In this document: piece after piece, positions 63,301 through 64,000 of the stretch
Position numbering within the stretch: the stretch's first letter is position 1
Layout: the number at the start of each line of letters is the position of its first letter
Source: Ancrocorticia sp052089425
GTDB taxonomy: Bacteria; Actinomycetota; Actinomycetes; Actinomycetales; Actinomycetaceae
Direction of reading: 5' to 3'
DNA: 64,000 bases
NCBI RefSeq assembly: GCF_052089425.1
Contig: NZ_JBQCZW010000005.1
Span: 1-64,000, forward strand
The notes under the pieces: model-generated
The model's input: only the letters and a program-made list of their open reading frames with translations
Database searches by the model: none
What the model was told of the DNA's origin: nothing
Program-made: the position numbers and the translations under genes

Positions 63301-63514
63301 CTTGGGCAAGGCTATGGGAGACGGCAGCCCAGACTTCCGCGAGCAGGCGCCTTTGGACGCTGCAGGAAGAGAACGCGCCGAATCGCGAATCAACGAGGCA
63401 GCGAATATCCTTCGCGCGGCAGGCTTTCCGGCTCGGCCCGAAGAGAACGTGTGCAAGAGGTGCTCATTCAAAACAGTGTGCCCCGCCAAGTCCGAGGGAA
63501 GGATGTTCTCATGA
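60353..63514 (+). CDS. AdnA-like UvrD-type helicase with PD-(D/E)XK nuclease
   Basis: A 1053-residue helicase-nuclease subunit for processing double-strand breaks. The P-loop is GAPGTGKT (28-35), and the SF1 motifs include QGREWDVVVIAGLQDGTWP and the VDDLQNAPRS Walker B variant. The C-terminal nuclease has VADFKTGK as its DxK core, framed by a cysteine near residue 823 (LLECPLQGFL) and C1034, C1037 and C1043. This is the iron-sulfur staple pattern of AddB/AdnA nucleases. It has a GTG start. The stop overlaps the next gene (ATGA). Confidence 0.87.
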   Translation: MELNNVDESQARALSAAVAPCRLSVIGAPGTGKTFLLSSLVQREVAAAQRAPRIAVLTQDRRAATLLRNQISRALGGMPETIKVQTLTAFCYALVQGYAHAVNRSDPELISGPDEDSILGEILAASPELEFPSFVDDEVRRLSSFREEIRNLITRAAELGYSAEDLDGLSREYAEPMWHAGAQVMEAYESVTVARAAYAGTSDAADMLDHAQLVGMAASMLAGWERSVAAAPSADTLQVPRPRWDWVLVDDLQNAPRSILALLSELASDGASIVVAGDPDAAVQGFRGGVASLPGDVTAPAPTGLGCTPVFLTQRHRGGTAIADLSDRLVQRIRVGGRVTGHRLPQERAAGGAVADEVSAHRYVHREEEVTAIARTLRLRHFRDGVPYDQMAIVTRSRSDHGPLRGSLIRKSIPVEQIGSDRPLREHPAVSGLIDVIRLGLRSSGEQDLPSLVSVLTSCIVGIDPLELRRIGRVMRGYEVVSDGNRSESDLLSLALNGPDAVRAHAPQGAERLCHAATIFEHVRVAAGTHGQLAEEVLWAAWDASGMAEVWRRQALSGGLAGDWADIALDSVIQLFRVAQRMADRDSSTTIALFIAEVMNQDLPEDSIARLGASQDAVTLTTPSASQGREWDVVVIAGLQDGTWPNMRIRDTYTHTARLTQIATGRLVPGLSEREQRFQDVEETLDDELRQLYHALGRARKQLILTCVDSDDSAPSRFFEAMDFVKEEEAEEGEAAAHSRILQSVCAQSADLDMPGLIGQLRRAGATESAEAAKQLLEELEDAGVPGAQPLMWFDQLSAPEDSSGGGAVSVSPSRVEKLLECPLQGFLQGVGAESAEGQEAASLGTFIHALAEELPHGSLSEYIALMDERWYAEFGDPEEGFSAAKLHRRARSMVETLAEYVKDHPEPVKPEERVHLDVDANTALNASLDRVTLTDAGARVADFKTGKTVPTKSAAADHIQMQIYQWIVEKTYGASDGAELVYLGKAMGDGSPDFREQAPLDAAGRERAESRINEAANILRAAGFPARPEENVCKRCSFKTVCPAKSEGRMFS

Positions 63515-64000
63515 CCACCTATGAATCCATCATGAGGTGCCTGAATCCAGAATTTCTTCCCACGGAGGAGCAGCGGGCGGTCATCGAATCGGACTCCCCA
63601 GCCATCCTTGTGGTGGCTGGAGCCGGCTCTGGCAAGACGGCAACAATGGCCAACCGTATCGCCTACAAGATCGCGACGGGCGCCGTGAAGCCCAACGAGG
63701 TCCTTGGCCTGACCTTCACCCGCAAGGCAGCCGGTGAATTGGCCGAACGCGTTGATCGTGCACTCATCAGGCTGCGGGCTGGCGGCTTTGTGGGTGCGGG
63801 TGACGGTGGCATGCAGGCTCTACGCGAGCAGTTGGAGCGGCCCACGATCTCCACCTACAATTCCTTCGCATCCGAAATTGCGGCCAGCTACGGCATGCTC
63901 ATTGGTACCGATCCCGGAGCCCGGCTGATCACCGATGCCGAACGCTGGCAGATCATGGATGAGATTGTGGAGACGTGGCCGCCCCGCGCCGAAGACGAGG
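63511..64000 (+). CDS. AdnB-like UvrD/Rep helicase, 5' part only
   Basis: The first 163 codons of a second helicase; the frame is open to the window end. It starts MTTYESIMRCLNPEFLPTEE and has P-loop AGAGSGKT at 36-43, then GLTFTRKAAGELAERV and TISTYNSFASEIA, motifs Ia and Ib of UvrD helicases. Its ATG overlaps the adnA-like stop, as expected for the two subunits of an AdnAB complex. The nuclease domain lies outside the window. Confidence 0.85.
   Translation, partial: MTTYESIMRCLNPEFLPTEEQRAVIESDSPAILVVAGAGSGKTATMANRIAYKIATGAVKPNEVLGLTFTRKAAGELAERVDRALIRLRAGGFVGAGDGGMQALREQLERPTISTYNSFASEIAASYGMLIGTDPGARLITDAERWQIMDEIVETWPPRAEDE

Noticed and set aside
1..64000. tRNA or rRNA genes
   Set aside because: I scanned the intergenic stretches on both strands for tRNA-like arms and rRNA signatures and saw none; all gaps are short.

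Overview
The window is chromosomal DNA of a high-GC Gram-positive actinobacterium. An Actinomycetaceae-like, facultatively anaerobic organism fits best, but that is an inference from gene content and protein character, and I cannot name the species. Support comes from GC-rich coding with frequent GTG starts and 4-nt gene overlaps, actinobacterial marker families (DUF3117, DUF3107, an AdnAB-type helicase-nuclease pair) and gene neighbourhoods that resemble those I recall from Mycobacterium tuberculosis (dapE/LOG/DUF3117/O-methyltransferase/mrp/MgtE-like, and DEAD helicase/DUF3107/adnAB). A 100-base run of N at 57921-58020 shows that this is a scaffolded assembly.

Layout. 1-4695: a minus-strand operon for a membrane-bound molybdopterin oxidoreductase of the DMSO reductase family (catalytic subunit, an unlisted 53-residue membrane microprotein, NrfD-type anchor, four-cluster ferredoxin). 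4696-7430: an islet with a DUF559-type protein, two orphan genes, a 137-bp duplication carrying perfect DnaA boxes, and several palindromic repeats. 7431-14206: an ArsR-like regulator divergent from an MFS exporter, a glutamine amidotransferase, a MacAB-like ABC export operon and a small PNPOx-like protein. 14307-23937: a nitrate respiration block (mogA-like gene divergent from narK-narGHJI, then a convergent DUF364 gene). 24117-29270: glyA-folD-xthA-yihY-manC. 29442-37061: nucleoside uptake (BMP lipoprotein, ATPase, two permeases) joined to nucleoside catabolism (cdd, deoA, deoC). 37238-40905: an ABC-2 exporter with a DesK/DesR-like two-component system. 41089-44891: cupin, methyltransferase, phosphosugar mutase and punA. 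44926-52529: dapE, LOG, DUF3117, O-methyltransferase, Mrp, DUF1003, MgtE-N/CBS protein and pepP. 52969-56807: an iron-siderophore ABC uptake operon. 56831-64000: PHP phosphoesterase, MarC (cut by the gap), DEAD-box helicase, DUF3107 and an adnAB-like pair that runs off the end.

How it works together. The two molybdoenzyme systems suggest menaquinol-linked anaerobic respiration, with the mogA-like gene supplying molybdenum cofactor beside narK. The nucleoside block imports (deoxy)nucleosides and splits them to bases and sugar phosphates; punA and the phosphosugar mutase further on complete the route.

What ordinary annotation would miss: (1) a family of 60-80-bp palindromic intergenic elements, four copies; (2) a second family built on CGACGACG tracts, six copies; (3) the 53-residue microprotein inside the oxidoreductase operon; (4) a duplicated, DnaA-box-bearing gene start placed in front of two orphan genes; (5) a G-quadruplex-type motif next to two of these repeats.
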